DNA from: Saccharopolyspora hordei
GTDB lineage: Bacteria > Actinomycetota > Actinomycetes > Mycobacteriales > Pseudonocardiaceae
NCBI RefSeq assembly: GCF_013410345.1
Contig: NZ_JACCFJ010000001.1
Location: 2,083,001-2,147,000, forward strand
Direction: 5' to 3'
DNA: 64,000 nucleotides
Shown: piece by piece, positions 26,071 to 35,700 of the stretch
How the letters are laid out: each line of letters starts with the position of its first letter
Numbering within the stretch: the stretch's first letter is position 1
The notes under the pieces: generated by a model
Seen by the model: only the letters and a program-made list of their open reading frames with translations
Database searches by the model: none
Told to the model about the DNA's origin: nothing
Made by a program: the position numbers and the translations under genes

Positions 26071-27468
26071 GTGGCAAGCCGGTTCCAGGGACTGCACGTG
26101 CTCGTGGCCGGGGCCGGGGTGTCCGGTCGCTCGGCCGCCGAGGCGCTGCTCGCGGCGGGCGCGGTGGTGACCGTGACCGACGGCTCGGCCGATCGGCTCG
26201 CCGCCCTGGCCTCGCTGCAGTCGCAGGGCGCGGAGCTGGTGGCGGGGCTCGACGAGCCGCCCGCCGGCACCGACCTGGTGGTCACCAGCCCCGGGTGGCG
26301 GCCGGACGCGCCCCTGCTGGCGGCCTCCGCCGCCGCGGGCGTCGAGGTGATCGGCGAGGTCGAGCTGGCCTGGCGGCTGGACCAGGAGAAGGAGTCCCCG
26401 GCCGCCTGGCTGGCGGTCACCGGCACCAACGGCAAGACCACCACGGTCAGCATGCTGGAGTCGGTGCTGCGCGCGGCCGGGGTCGACGTGGTGGCCTGCG
26501 GCAACGTCGGGCTGCCGGTGGTCGACGCGGTCCGCGCCGGGCACGCGGTGCTGGCCGTGGAGCTGTCCAGCTTCCAGCTGCACTGGTCGGAGTCGGTCGC
26601 GCCGCGCGCCGCGGTGGTGCTCAACCTGGCCGACGACCACCTGGACTGGCACGGCGACCTGGAGGCCTACGGCGCGGCCAAGGCCGCGGTCTACGCGGGC
26701 AACGCGGTCTCGGTCGCCAACGCCGACGACGCGTGGTCGACCCGGCTGGTCGGCTCGGCGGAGGGGCGGACGGTCTCGTTCACGCTCGGCGCCCCGGGAC
26801 CGGACCAGCTCGGCGTCGAGGACGGGCAGCTGGTCGACCGGGCCTTCGGCGACCGGGTGGTGCTCGCCTCGCTGGGCGACGTGCACCCGGCGGGCCCGCA
26901 CAACGTGGCCAACGCCCTGGCGGCGGCAGCGCTGGCGCGCGCCCACGGCGTGCCGCCGGAGGCGGTGGCCGAGGGGCTGCGGTCGTTCCAGCCCGGCGCC
27001 CACCGGTCCGTCCACGTGGCCGAGGCCGACGGGGTGTCCTACGTGGACGACTCGAAGGCGACGAACCCGCACGCGGCGCACGCGGCGCTGCGCGCGCACC
27101 CCCGGGTGGTGTGGATCGCCGGTGGCCTGCTCAAGGGTGCCGACGTGGACGAGCTCGTCGCCGCCAACGCCGACCGGCTGGCCGCCGCGGTGCTGATCGG
27201 CCGCGATCGGGAGCAGTTCGCCACCGCGCTGGCCCGACACGCCCCGGATGTGCCGGTCCGCGAGGTCTCCACAGGGGACGATGCGGGCATGCTGCAAGCT
27301 GTCCGGTTGGCCCGCGAGTTCGCACGTCCCGGGTCGGTGGTGCTGCTGGCGCCGGCCGCCGCCTCGATGGACATGTTCACCGACTACGCCCACCGCGGCC
27401 GCGCGTTCGCCGACGCGGTGCGGCAGGTCCTCGCCGAGACCCCGGCACCGCCCGCGCACGGTGGGTGA
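26071..27468 (+). CDS. murD: UDP-MurNAc-L-Ala--D-Glu ligase MurD
   Basis: A 465-residue Mur ligase. The N-terminal Rossmann-like part [17 protein letters not shown] binds the uridine nucleotide, [14 protein letters not shown] binds ATP, and the central motifs ELSSFQLHW and [11 protein letters not shown] are specific for MurD, as is [12 protein letters not shown] in the C-terminal domain. It adds D-glutamate to UDP-MurNAc-L-Ala. The GTG at 26071 follows a strong GAGGAGGAGG site; a 70-bp gap separates it from mraY, unlike the overlaps elsewhere in the cluster. Confidence 0.96.
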   Translation: MASRFQGLHVLVAGAGVSGRSAAEALLAAGAVVTVTDGSADRLAALASLQSQGAELVAGLDEPPAGTDLVVTSPGWRPDAPLLAASAAAGVEVIGEVELAWRLDQEKESPAAWLAVTGTNGKTTTVSMLESVLRAAGVDVVACGNVGLPVVDAVRAGHAVLAVELSSFQLHWSESVAPRAAVVLNLADDHLDWHGDLEAYGAAKAAVYAGNAVSVANADDAWSTRLVGSAEGRTVSFTLGAPGPDQLGVEDGQLVDRAFGDRVVLASLGDVHPAGPHNVANALAAAALARAHGVPPEAVAEGLRSFQPGAHRSVHVAEADGVSYVDDSKATNPHAAHAALRAHPRVVWIAGGLLKGADVDELVAANADRLAAAVLIGRDREQFATALARHAPDVPVREVSTGDDAGMLQAVRLAREFARPGSVVLLAPAAASMDMFTDYAHRGRAFADAVRQVLAETPAPPAHGG

Positions 27469-27474
27469 TCCGCC

Positions 27475-28884
27475 GTGACCACCGCGACGAAGTCCGCGCG
27501 CCGCGGCACCAAGCGGTCCGGTCTGACCGCGCTGACCCCGTTGACGGCGTGGCTCACCCGGCCGCTGGCGTCGTTCCACCTGCTGCTCGCGGTGTTCGGC
27601 CTGCTGACGATCTTCGGCCTGGTGATGGTGCTCTCGGCCTCCAGCGTCGACTCGTTCACCAAGGACGGCTCGTCCTACACCGTCTTCAGCAAGCAGGTGC
27701 TGTACTGCGTGGCCGGGCTGGTGCTGTTCTACGTGGCGCTGCGGGTGCCGGTGAAGCTCATGCGCCGCTACAGCCTCGTCCTGCTCGCCGCGTGCCTGGG
27801 GCTGCTGGCGCTGGTGCTCACCCCGCTCGGCACCGAGCTCAACGGCGCCAAGAGCTGGTTCGTGGTGGCCGGGGTGTCGTTCCAGCCGGTCGAGTTCGCC
27901 AAGGTCGCCTTCGCGCTGTGGGGCGCGCACGTGCTGGTCACCAAGCGCGGGCTGATGAACCAGTACCGCCACCTGCTGGTGCCGGTGGTGCCGGCGGCGC
28001 TGCTGATGTTCACGCTGGTGATGCTGCAGCCCGACCTCGGCTCGACGATCACGCTGTTCGTGGTGCTGCTGGCACTGCTGTGGTTCGCCGGGGCGCCGTT
28101 GCGGCTGTTCCTCATGATCTTCCTGGGCGCGGTGACCGCCGGTGTGGCGCTGTCCATGGTCGCCGACTACCGGGTCGCGCGGATCACCGCGTTCCTCGAC
28201 CCGCTGGCCGACCCGACCGGCAAGGGGTACCAGGCGCGGCAGGCGCTGTACGCGCTCGCCGACGGCGGGCTGTTCGGCCGCGGGCTGGGGCAGGGCTGGT
28301 CGAAGTGGCAGTACCTGCCCAACGTGCACAACGACTTCATCTTCGCGGTGATCGGCGAGGAGCTGGGCTTCATCGGCTGCGCGATCGTGCTGGTGCTCTA
28401 CGGCACCACCGCCTACGTGGGCATGCGCATCGCGTTCCGCAACACCGACCCGTACATCCGGTTGGTGTCGGCCACCCTGACCACCTTCCTGGTGGGACAG
28501 GCCATCATCAACGTCGGCTACGTGGTGGGCCTGCTGCCCACCACCGGGCTGCCGCTGCCGCTCATCTCCTCCGGCGGGTCCTCGGTCGTCACCAGCATGC
28601 TGGTGTTCGGCCTGCTGGCGAACTTCGCCCGGCACGAACCCGAGGCGATCGCCGCGCTACGGTCTTTGGGACCGGGCCGGGTCGGCAAGCTGCTGCGGCT
28701 GCCCACTCCGGCGCCGTACCGGCCGCCGGCCAAGCGGCGGCCGGCACGACCAACCCCACGGAGCCGACCGGGTGCCAAGGGCTCCGGCGCGGCGGCAACA
28801 CGCCGGGGAGGCGGGGTCTCCCGCGCGCGCAAGGCGCGCAGCGGGCCCGGCTCCCGGGCGCAGACACGAGGAGGACACCGTTGA
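27475..28884 (+). CDS. ftsW: Peptidoglycan glycosyltransferase FtsW
   Basis: A 469-residue SEDS-family protein with ten membrane helices. The conserved segments are present: [20 protein letters not shown], the MLQPDLGST loop with the catalytic-region Asp, [19 protein letters not shown], and the [19 protein letters not shown] motif near the end. FtsW polymerises lipid II at the septum together with FtsI. The C-terminal tail of about 70 residues is strongly basic (Arg, Pro, Lys). GTG start six bases after murD; the stop overlaps murG. Confidence 0.96.
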   Translation: MTTATKSARRGTKRSGLTALTPLTAWLTRPLASFHLLLAVFGLLTIFGLVMVLSASSVDSFTKDGSSYTVFSKQVLYCVAGLVLFYVALRVPVKLMRRYSLVLLAACLGLLALVLTPLGTELNGAKSWFVVAGVSFQPVEFAKVAFALWGAHVLVTKRGLMNQYRHLLVPVVPAALLMFTLVMLQPDLGSTITLFVVLLALLWFAGAPLRLFLMIFLGAVTAGVALSMVADYRVARITAFLDPLADPTGKGYQARQALYALADGGLFGRGLGQGWSKWQYLPNVHNDFIFAVIGEELGFIGCAIVLVLYGTTAYVGMRIAFRNTDPYIRLVSATLTTFLVGQAIINVGYVVGLLPTTGLPLPLISSGGSSVVTSMLVFGLLANFARHEPEAIAALRSLGPGRVGKLLRLPTPAPYRPPAKRRPARPTPRSRPGAKGSGAAATRRGGGVSRARKARSGPGSRAQTRGGHR

Positions 28885-30035
28885 GCGGCGAGCAGACGGC
28901 CCGCATCGACCAGGGCGCGCTGGGCGACCCCAGGGGCGCTGCTGCGGCACGGCGCCCGCTGTCGGTCGTGGTCGCCGGTGGCGGCACCGCCGGGCACATC
29001 GAGCCTGCGCTGGCGCTGGCCGACGCGGTGCGCCGGCTGCGGCCGGACGCCCAGGTGACGGCGTTGGGCACCGAGCGCGGCCTGGAGAACCGACTGGTGC
29101 CCGCGCGCGGCTACCCGCTGGAGCTGATCCCACCGGTGCCGATGCCGCGCAAGCCCAACGTCGACCTGCTCAAGCTGCCGCTGAAGGTGCGGGAATCGGT
29201 CAAGCAGACCCGCGCGGTGCTCGAGCGCGTCCGCGCGGACGTGGTGGTCGGCTTCGGCGGCTACGTCTCGCTGCCGGCCTACCTGGCGGCCCGCGGCCGG
29301 GTGCCGGTCGTGGTGCACGAGGCGAACGCGCGCGCGGGCCTGGCGAACAAGGTCGGCGCGAAGTTCGCCGAGCGCGTGCTGTCGGCCACCCCGGACAGCG
29401 GGCTGCCCGGGGCGCAGACCATCGGCATCCCGCTGCGGGAGTCCATCACCCGCCTCGACCGCTGGGCGCTGCGGAAGCAGGCCCGCCAGCACTTCGGGCT
29501 GCACCCGAACGCCCCGACGGTCCTGGTGTTCGGCGGGTCACAGGGCGCGCGCACGCTCAACCTGGCGTTCTCCGGCGCGGCCGAGGCGCTGGGGCGGGCC
29601 GGGGTCGGCGTGCTGCACGCGCACGGCCCGAAGAACACCGTCGCGGTGCAGCAGGTCCCGGGCGCCCCGGCCTACGTCACGGTGCCCTACCTGGAGCGGA
29701 TGGACCTGGCCTACGCCGCGGCGGACCTGGTGGTGTGCCGGTCCGGGGCGATGACCGTGGCCGAGGTCTCCGCGCTCGGCCTGCCCGCGGTGTTCGTGCC
29801 GCTGCCGCACGGCAACGGCGAGCAGGCGCTCAACGCGCAGCCCGTGGTCTCCCAGGGCGGCGCGCGGCTGGTGTCCGACGCGGACATGACCTCGCAGCGG
29901 GTGATCGACGAGGTCCTCCCGCTGGCGCGGGACCCGCAGCAGCTGCAGGCCATGAGCCGCGCGACGCTGGGCAGCGGGCACCGGGAGGCCGACCACGTGT
30001 TGGCGCAGATCGTGCTGGAGGTGGCCGGCCAGTGA
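28881..30035 (+). CDS. murG: UDP-GlcNAc:undecaprenyl-pyrophosphoryl-MurNAc-pentapeptide transferase MurG
   Basis: A 384-residue GT28-family enzyme. The lipid-binding loop [15 protein letters not shown] is near residues 34-48, [13 protein letters not shown] and [12 protein letters not shown] follow, and the UDP-binding half has [23 protein letters not shown] and [13 protein letters not shown]. It makes lipid II on the inner membrane face. The start is a TTG at 28881, with GAGGAGG upstream, overlapping the ftsW stop as TTGA; there is no nearby ATG or GTG. About 30 residues precede the core domain, more than usual. Confidence 0.96.
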   Translation: MSGEQTARIDQGALGDPRGAAAARRPLSVVVAGGGTAGHIEPALALADAVRRLRPDAQVTALGTERGLENRLVPARGYPLELIPPVPMPRKPNVDLLKLPLKVRESVKQTRAVLERVRADVVVGFGGYVSLPAYLAARGRVPVVVHEANARAGLANKVGAKFAERVLSATPDSGLPGAQTIGIPLRESITRLDRWALRKQARQHFGLHPNAPTVLVFGGSQGARTLNLAFSGAAEALGRAGVGVLHAHGPKNTVAVQQVPGAPAYVTVPYLERMDLAYAAADLVVCRSGAMTVAEVSALGLPAVFVPLPHGNGEQALNAQPVVSQGGARLVSDADMTSQRVIDEVLPLARDPQQLQAMSRATLGSGHREADHVLAQIVLEVAGQ

Positions 30036-31459
30036 CCGGGACGTCGAGCCCCGCGCTGTCCAGGGTGCACCTGGTCGGCATCGGCGGGGCCGGGATGAGC
30101 GGCATCGCCCGCATCCTGCTGGCCCGCGGCCACCAGGTGTCGGGGTCGGACGCCCGCGACTCGCGGACCGTGCTCGCGCTGCGGGCGCAGGGCGCGCACA
30201 TCGGCATCGGGCACCGGGCGGAGAACCTGGACCAGTTCGACGCCGACCCGACGGCGGTCGTGGTGTCCACCGCGATCCGTCCGGACAACCCCGAGCTGGT
30301 GGCGGCGCGGGAGCGCGGCATCGACGTGCTGCGCCGCGCCGAGGCGCTGGCCGCCCTGATGGCCGGGCACCGGGTGGCGTGCGTGGCGGGCACCCACGGC
30401 AAGACCTCGACCACGTCGATGCTCACCGTGGCGCTGCAGCACTGCCGGTTCGACCCGTCGTTCGCCATCGGCGGTGACCTCAACGAGTCCGGCGCGAACG
30501 CGCACCACGGCGACGGCAGCATCTTCGTCGCCGAGGCCGACGAGAGCGACGGCTCGTTCCTGGTGTTCTCCCCGTCGGTGGCGGTGGTGACCAACGTCGA
30601 GCCGGACCACCTGGACCACCACGGCACCGCCGAGGCCTACACGAAGGTCTTCGAGGACTTCGTGCAGCGGATCGAGCCCGGCGGCGTGCTCATCGCCTGC
30701 GCCGACGACCCGGGCTCGGCGGAGCTGGCCGACCGCGCCGAGGCGGCCGGGGTCCGGGTGCGCCGCTACGGCGCGTCGGTGACCGGGCCGGAGGACGCGC
30801 GGCTGGTCGCCTACCGGGCCGAGCAGGGCACCGGCGTGGCGACCGTGGAGCTCGGCGGCGAGCGCCTGGAGGTGCAGGTGTCGGTGCCGGGCGAACACAT
30901 GGCGGGCAACGCGACCGCCGCGCTGCTGGCGGGGCTGGAGCTCGGTGCCCCGCTGTCCGGGCTGCTCGACGGGCTCGCCGCGTTCGGCGGGGTGCGGCGC
31001 CGGTTCGAGTTCCGCGGCCGGGCGCGCGGGGTTCGGGTGTACGACGACTACGCGCACCACCCGACGGAGGTGGACGCCCAGCTGCGGGCGGCCCGCCCGG
31101 TGGCGGGGGACGGCCGGCTGGTCGTGGTGTTCCAGCCGCACCTGTTCTCCCGCACCGCGGCCTTCGCCCCGGAGTTCGCCGATGCGCTGTCGCTGGCCGA
31201 CGAGGTGGTCGTGCTGGACGTCTACGGCGCGCGGGAGGACCCGCAGCCCGGCATCACCGGCAAGCTGATCGCCGACCAGGTCCGGCTGCCCGCCGACAAG
31301 GTGCACTACCAGCCGTCCTTCACCGAGGTGACGCCGCTGGTGGCGGGCCTGGTGCGCTCCGGCGACCTGGTGCTGACCATGGGCGCCGGTGACGTGACCA
31401 TGCTCGGCGCGGAGATCCTCGCCGAGCTCGACCGGGACGTCCAGGAGGCGCGGGGGTGA
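30032..31459 (+). CDS. murC: UDP-MurNAc--L-alanine ligase MurC
   Basis: A 475-residue Mur ligase with [15 protein letters not shown] at the N-terminus, [14 protein letters not shown] for [15 protein letters not shown], and the C-terminal [12 protein letters not shown] and FQPHLFSRT motifs that mark MurC. It adds the first amino acid, L-alanine, to UDP-MurNAc. GTG start overlaps murG by four bases; its stop overlaps ftsQ by four bases. Confidence 0.97.
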   Translation: MTGTSSPALSRVHLVGIGGAGMSGIARILLARGHQVSGSDARDSRTVLALRAQGAHIGIGHRAENLDQFDADPTAVVVSTAIRPDNPELVAARERGIDVLRRAEALAALMAGHRVACVAGTHGKTSTTSMLTVALQHCRFDPSFAIGGDLNESGANAHHGDGSIFVAEADESDGSFLVFSPSVAVVTNVEPDHLDHHGTAEAYTKVFEDFVQRIEPGGVLIACADDPGSAELADRAEAAGVRVRRYGASVTGPEDARLVAYRAEQGTGVATVELGGERLEVQVSVPGEHMAGNATAALLAGLELGAPLSGLLDGLAAFGGVRRRFEFRGRARGVRVYDDYAHHPTEVDAQLRAARPVAGDGRLVVVFQPHLFSRTAAFAPEFADALSLADEVVVLDVYGAREDPQPGITGKLIADQVRLPADKVHYQPSFTEVTPLVAGLVRSGDLVLTMGAGDVTMLGAEILAELDRDVQEARG

Positions 31460-32202
31460 CGTCGACGCGCCGTCGCGTGGCGGACCGGCCCGGGGTGCGC
31501 AGCACCCGGGGACGGCCGGTGCGGGGTGGCGCGACGGCACCGCCGACGTGGCGCCGCTGGGCGCTGCCGCTGGCGCTGGCGGTGGTGACCGTGCTCGCCG
31601 TGGTGCTGTACTTCACCCCGCTGCTGGGCGTGCGCTCGGTGGAGGTGCTGGGCGCCGGCTCGCTCGGGCACGACGAGGTGGTGCGGGCGGCGGGCATCGA
31701 GCCCGGGACGCCGATGCTGCGGGTGGACGCCGACGAGGTCCGCGAGCGGTTGCAGGCCGTGCCGGAGGTCGCGTCGGTGGAGGTGTCGCTGTCCTGGCCG
31801 TCCACCGTGCAGGTGCGCGTCGTCGAGCGGGTCCCGGCGGCGTTCTTCGTGGCGCGCGACGGGATCCAGTTGGTGGACGCGACCGGCACGCCGTTCCAAG
31901 CGGTCCCGGAACCCCCGGCGGGCCTGCCGGAGCTCAAGGTCCGGGAAGCCTCCCACGCCGACCCGGCGACCCGGGCGGGCATGCTGGTGCTGACCTCGGT
32001 GCCGGAGCCGGTGCGCAGCGAGATCACCGCGGTGCTGGCGGAGAACCCCAACGACATCCGCCTGCTGCTCACCGGGGAGCGCGAGATCGAGTGGGGCTCC
32101 CAGGAGGAAGCGGAGAAGAAGGCCGCGATACTGCCCGCCCTGCTCACCCGGCCCGGCAAGGTCTACGACGTCACCACCCCGGCCCTGCCGACCGTGTCCT
32201 GA
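31456..32202 (+). CDS. ftsQ: Cell-division protein FtsQ
   Basis: A 248-residue bitopic protein: basic cytoplasmic region (1-32), one membrane helix (about 36-55, [17 protein letters not shown]), a POTRA domain opening [20 protein letters not shown] and the beta-rich FtsQ domain with [21 protein letters not shown]. FtsQ recruits FtsB/FtsL and FtsW/FtsI to the septum. The GTG start overlaps murC. It is the last gene of this block; in actinobacteria ftsZ usually follows at once, but here it is 10.7 kb further on. Confidence 0.94.
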   Translation: MTSTRRRVADRPGVRSTRGRPVRGGATAPPTWRRWALPLALAVVTVLAVVLYFTPLLGVRSVEVLGAGSLGHDEVVRAAGIEPGTPMLRVDADEVRERLQAVPEVASVEVSLSWPSTVQVRVVERVPAAFFVARDGIQLVDATGTPFQAVPEPPAGLPELKVREASHADPATRAGMLVLTSVPEPVRSEITAVLAENPNDIRLLLTGEREIEWGSQEEAEKKAAILPALLTRPGKVYDVTTPALPTVS

Positions 32203-32334
32203 GCGGACCCGCCAGTCGCCGGACTCCGCTCGGCGAGGGCGCTCTCGGCGGCGGCCCGCCCGGACCCCGGCCCGCGAACCCACGTGGCCGCAGGCGTTTC
32301 CGGCGAACGCACCCGTCGCGGAACGGGTTCTTGA

Positions 32335-32340
32335 TATACA
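32335..32340 (+). promoter_or_regulatory. Candidate -10 element for the EACC1-caspase genes
   Basis: TATACA lies in TTGATATACATGG, a rare A+T-rich island in this sequence, 38 bp before the EACC1 start and 133 bp after ftsQ. No good -35 hexamer is seen at the usual distance. Confidence 0.4.
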
Positions 32341-32378
32341 TGGTCCGTCCAATCGCACAGCGCTTCTGGGGGCGGGTC

Positions 32379-32765
32379 ATGGCCGAGGCGAGGATCAGCG
32401 TCCACGAGTCGGCACTTCCGCCGGTGCGGCTGCACCAGCTGCACGACCAGCTGTTCCGCGACCTCCGCGCGGTGCCGGGCATCGAGGTCCGGCGCGCGCG
32501 GGAAGAGGCCCCGGCGGACAGCAAGTCCGGGGTGGGCGCCCAGCTGGCCGAGCTGGTCATCTCCGGCGTGCTCTCCGCCGGCGCGGTCGCCGCGATGGCC
32601 CGCGTCCTCGTCGCGCTGGTCAACCGTTCCGCGAAGCGCTCGGTCACCATCAAGAGGGCCAACGGGGACGAGATGACCCTCGACGCCACCTCCGCCGACG
32701 TCCAGCGCCGGCTGGCGGAGTGGTTCGCCGCGGACGAAGGACCCGAGCGCGCCGCCGATCGGTGA
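32379..32765 (+). CDS. EACC1-like protein (effector-associated constant component)
   Basis: A 128-residue protein. Residues 4-40 form a basic/amphipathic region containing LHDQLFRDLRAVPGIEVR, 52-82 a Gly/Ala/Val-rich hydrophobic helix pair (LAELVISGVLSAGAVAAMARVLVAL), and 86-118 a short strand region (RSVTIKRANGDEMTLDA) ending in a helix. This order (leading strand/helix, hydrophobic centre, ITVRxxDG-like strands, final helix) matches EACC1, a small protein described in actinobacterial conflict systems next to caspases and other effectors. It lies four bases before the caspase-EccC gene, as expected for a partner. ATG at 32379 follows GGGGGCGGG; an in-frame ATG at 32340 is an alternative. Family call is from memory of the pattern. 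Confidence 0.65.
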   Translation: MAEARISVHESALPPVRLHQLHDQLFRDLRAVPGIEVRRAREEAPADSKSGVGAQLAELVISGVLSAGAVAAMARVLVALVNRSAKRSVTIKRANGDEMTLDATSADVQRRLAEWFAADEGPERAADR

Positions 32766-32769
32766 GGCG

Positions 32770-35700
32770 ATGGGTACCCGTCGCGCGCTGCTGGTCGCCA
32801 CCTCCCTCTACGCCGACGCCCGCCTGCGGCGGCTGCGCTCGCCGGTGAAGGAGGCCCACGAGTTCGCCCGGCTGCTGGAGAACGAGGCCGTCGGCGGCTT
32901 CGACTCGGTGCTGCCGGTGCTCAACCAGTCCAAGGCCGAGGTCGAGCGGCAGATGGAGTCGTTCTTCCGCGACTGCGGGCCGGAGGACGAGGTGCTGCTG
33001 TTCGTCTCCGGCCACGGCATCAAGAACGACCACAACGAGCTGTTCTTCGCCGCCGCCACCACCGACCTGGGGCTGCCCTACTCGACCGCGGTGCCGGCCT
33101 ACGCGGTGCAGCGCATGATCCAGCAGAGCCAGGCGCGGTCGGTCGCGGTCATCCTCGACTGCTGCTACAGCGGGGCGTTCACCAGCAACGTCGTCGCGCG
33201 CAGCGGCACGGCGATCGACGTCGAGGAGCAGTTCGGCGCCGGCGTGTACGTGATGACCGCGACCAACGAGATCGAGTACGCCTACGAGCACGAGAAGCTC
33301 GTCCTGGACAAGCCGGTCAGCTCCAGCGCGTTCACCGCGACGCTCATCGAGGCGCTGCGGACCGGCGCCGCCGACGCCGACCGCGACGGGACCATCACCG
33401 CGGAGGAGCTCTACCAGTTCGCCTTCCGCAAGCTCAGCGCCGAGGGCCAGCAGACGCCGACCTGCAGCGGGACCGGGCACGGCGCGATCCGCATCGCCCG
33501 CGCCGCGCAGCACCAGCTCTCCGGCGACGTCGACACCCCGAGCCTCAAGGAGCTGATCACCGAGGACCGCAGCCCGCTGGTCCCGATCGGCGTGGCGCAC
33601 GAGGTGGACCGGCACCACGGCGAGGTCGTGCGCGTCGACCCGTTCGGGCACCACGGCCACCTCGCCGTGGTCGGCCGGTTCCGGTCGGGCAAGTCCACGC
33701 TGCTGCGCACGCTCATCACCGGCCACTGTGAGACGCAGTCGCCGGCCGAGGTGCGGTTCCACTGCCTCGACGGCGACGGCGCGCTGGTGGGGCTGGCGCG
33801 CAAGGAGCACGTCGTGGCGCACGCCATCGACGCGGACAGCGCCCGCGGGGTGCTGCGCGACGTGGAGCAGCGCATCACCTGGCGGAAGAACCTCTTCCAC
33901 CAGGTGGGCATCGCCGACGTCGAGACCTTCCGGCTGCTCCGCCGTGGCCACCCCGACCTGCTGCCGGGCGAGGACCACGCGGACATCTTCCTGGTGGTCG
34001 ACGGGTGGGAGACCTTCGCCGAGGAGAGCCCGGACTTCGCCCCCACGGTCCGGCGGATCGCCGAGCGCGGCGTGCGCTTCGGCGTGCACGTGGTCCTCAC
34101 CGCGCGGCAGTGGGAGAACGTGCCGCACCAGATGGCCCTGCTGTTCCAGTCGTGCATCGAGCTGGCCCTGGACGACCCGGCCACCTCCCGCATCGACCCC
34201 GAGCTGTCCGCCACGCTGCCCGCCGAGCCGGGCTGGGCGCTGTCCGGCCGCCGGCGGTTCCGGGTGGCGCTGCCGCACACCGACGACGCGCCCACCGACA
34301 TCGACACCATCCTGCGGACCCTGCGCCAGTCGCCCGCCGCGCTCGAGACGCCGCGGCCCGCCACCGACGGCCCGGTGGACCCCGTCGCGCTGTGGGACCT
34401 CGGCGGCGGCTTCGACGTGCACCGCGCCTGGGGCCGGCGTCCGGTCGAGGAGCAGTACACGGTGGTCTTCGGCGTGGACGAGTCGGGGCGTCCGGTGGAG
34501 CTGGACATCAAGGAGGCCGCCTTCGGCGGGATGGGCCCGCACGGGCTGTGCGTCGGCGGCACGGGCTCCGGCAAGTCGGAGCTGCTGCGCACCATCGTGC
34601 TCGGGCTGATGGCCACGCACCCCACGACCGCGCTGAACTTCGTGCTGGTCGACTACAAGGGCGGTGCGACGTTCACCGAGTTCGCGTCCGCACCGCACGT
34701 GTCGGCGGTGGTCTCGAACCTCATGGACGACGCCTCGCTGATCGACCGGATGCACGACGCCCTCGCCGGGGAGGTCAACCGCCGCCAGGAACTGCTGCGG
34801 GAGGTGGGCGCGAAGGGCGTCTGGGACTACCGCCGGATGTGGGAGTCCGGCGACGAGCGGTGCCGCGAACCGCTGCCTGCCCTGTTCGTCATCGTCGACG
34901 AGTTCACCGAACTGCTGGTCCAGCAGCCGGACCTCATCGAACTCTTCGTGATGCTCGGCAGGCTGGGGCGCTCGCTGCAGATCCACCTGCTGCTCGTGAC
35001 GCAGCGGCTGGAGGAGGGTCGGCTGCGCGGCCTGGACGCCCACCTGTCGTACCGGATCGGCCTGCGCACCTTCTCCGCCGCGGAGAGCCGGAGCGTGCTC
35101 GGCGTGCCCGACGCCTACGAGCTGCCGCGGACGCCCGGCGTCGGGTTCCTCAAGCACCCGGGCGGCATGGAGCGCTTCCGCGCCGCGTACGTGTCCGAAC
35201 CGGCCAGCGACGGCGCCGGCGCCAGCCTCCTGGACTCGGTGCTGACCGTGCTCCGCGACCAGGGACCGGCCGCGCGCAGGATCTGGCTGCCGCCGTTGGA
35301 CGAACCGCCCGCCGTGGGCGACCTGCTGCCGCCGCTGCGGCAGACCGAGGACCGCGGCTGCGCCGCCGTGGGCTACCCGGGCAGCGGCCGGTTGCAGGTG
35401 CCGGTGGGGCTGGTCGACCTGCCGTACCAGCAGCGCCAGGACCTGGTGGTGCTGGACCTGAGCGGCCAGGGCGGCCACGGCGCGGTCGTCGGCGGAGTCG
35501 GGTCCGGCAAGTCCACCGCGGTGCGCACGCTGATCGCCTCGATGGCGCTCACCCACACGCCGCGGGAGGCGCAGTTCCACTGCGTCGACCTCGGCGGTGG
35601 CGGGCTCTTCGCGCTGCAGGACCTGCCGCACGTGGGCGGCGTCGCCGGACGGCGCGACACCGACCTCGTGCGGCGGACGCTGGCCGAGCTCAAGACGCTG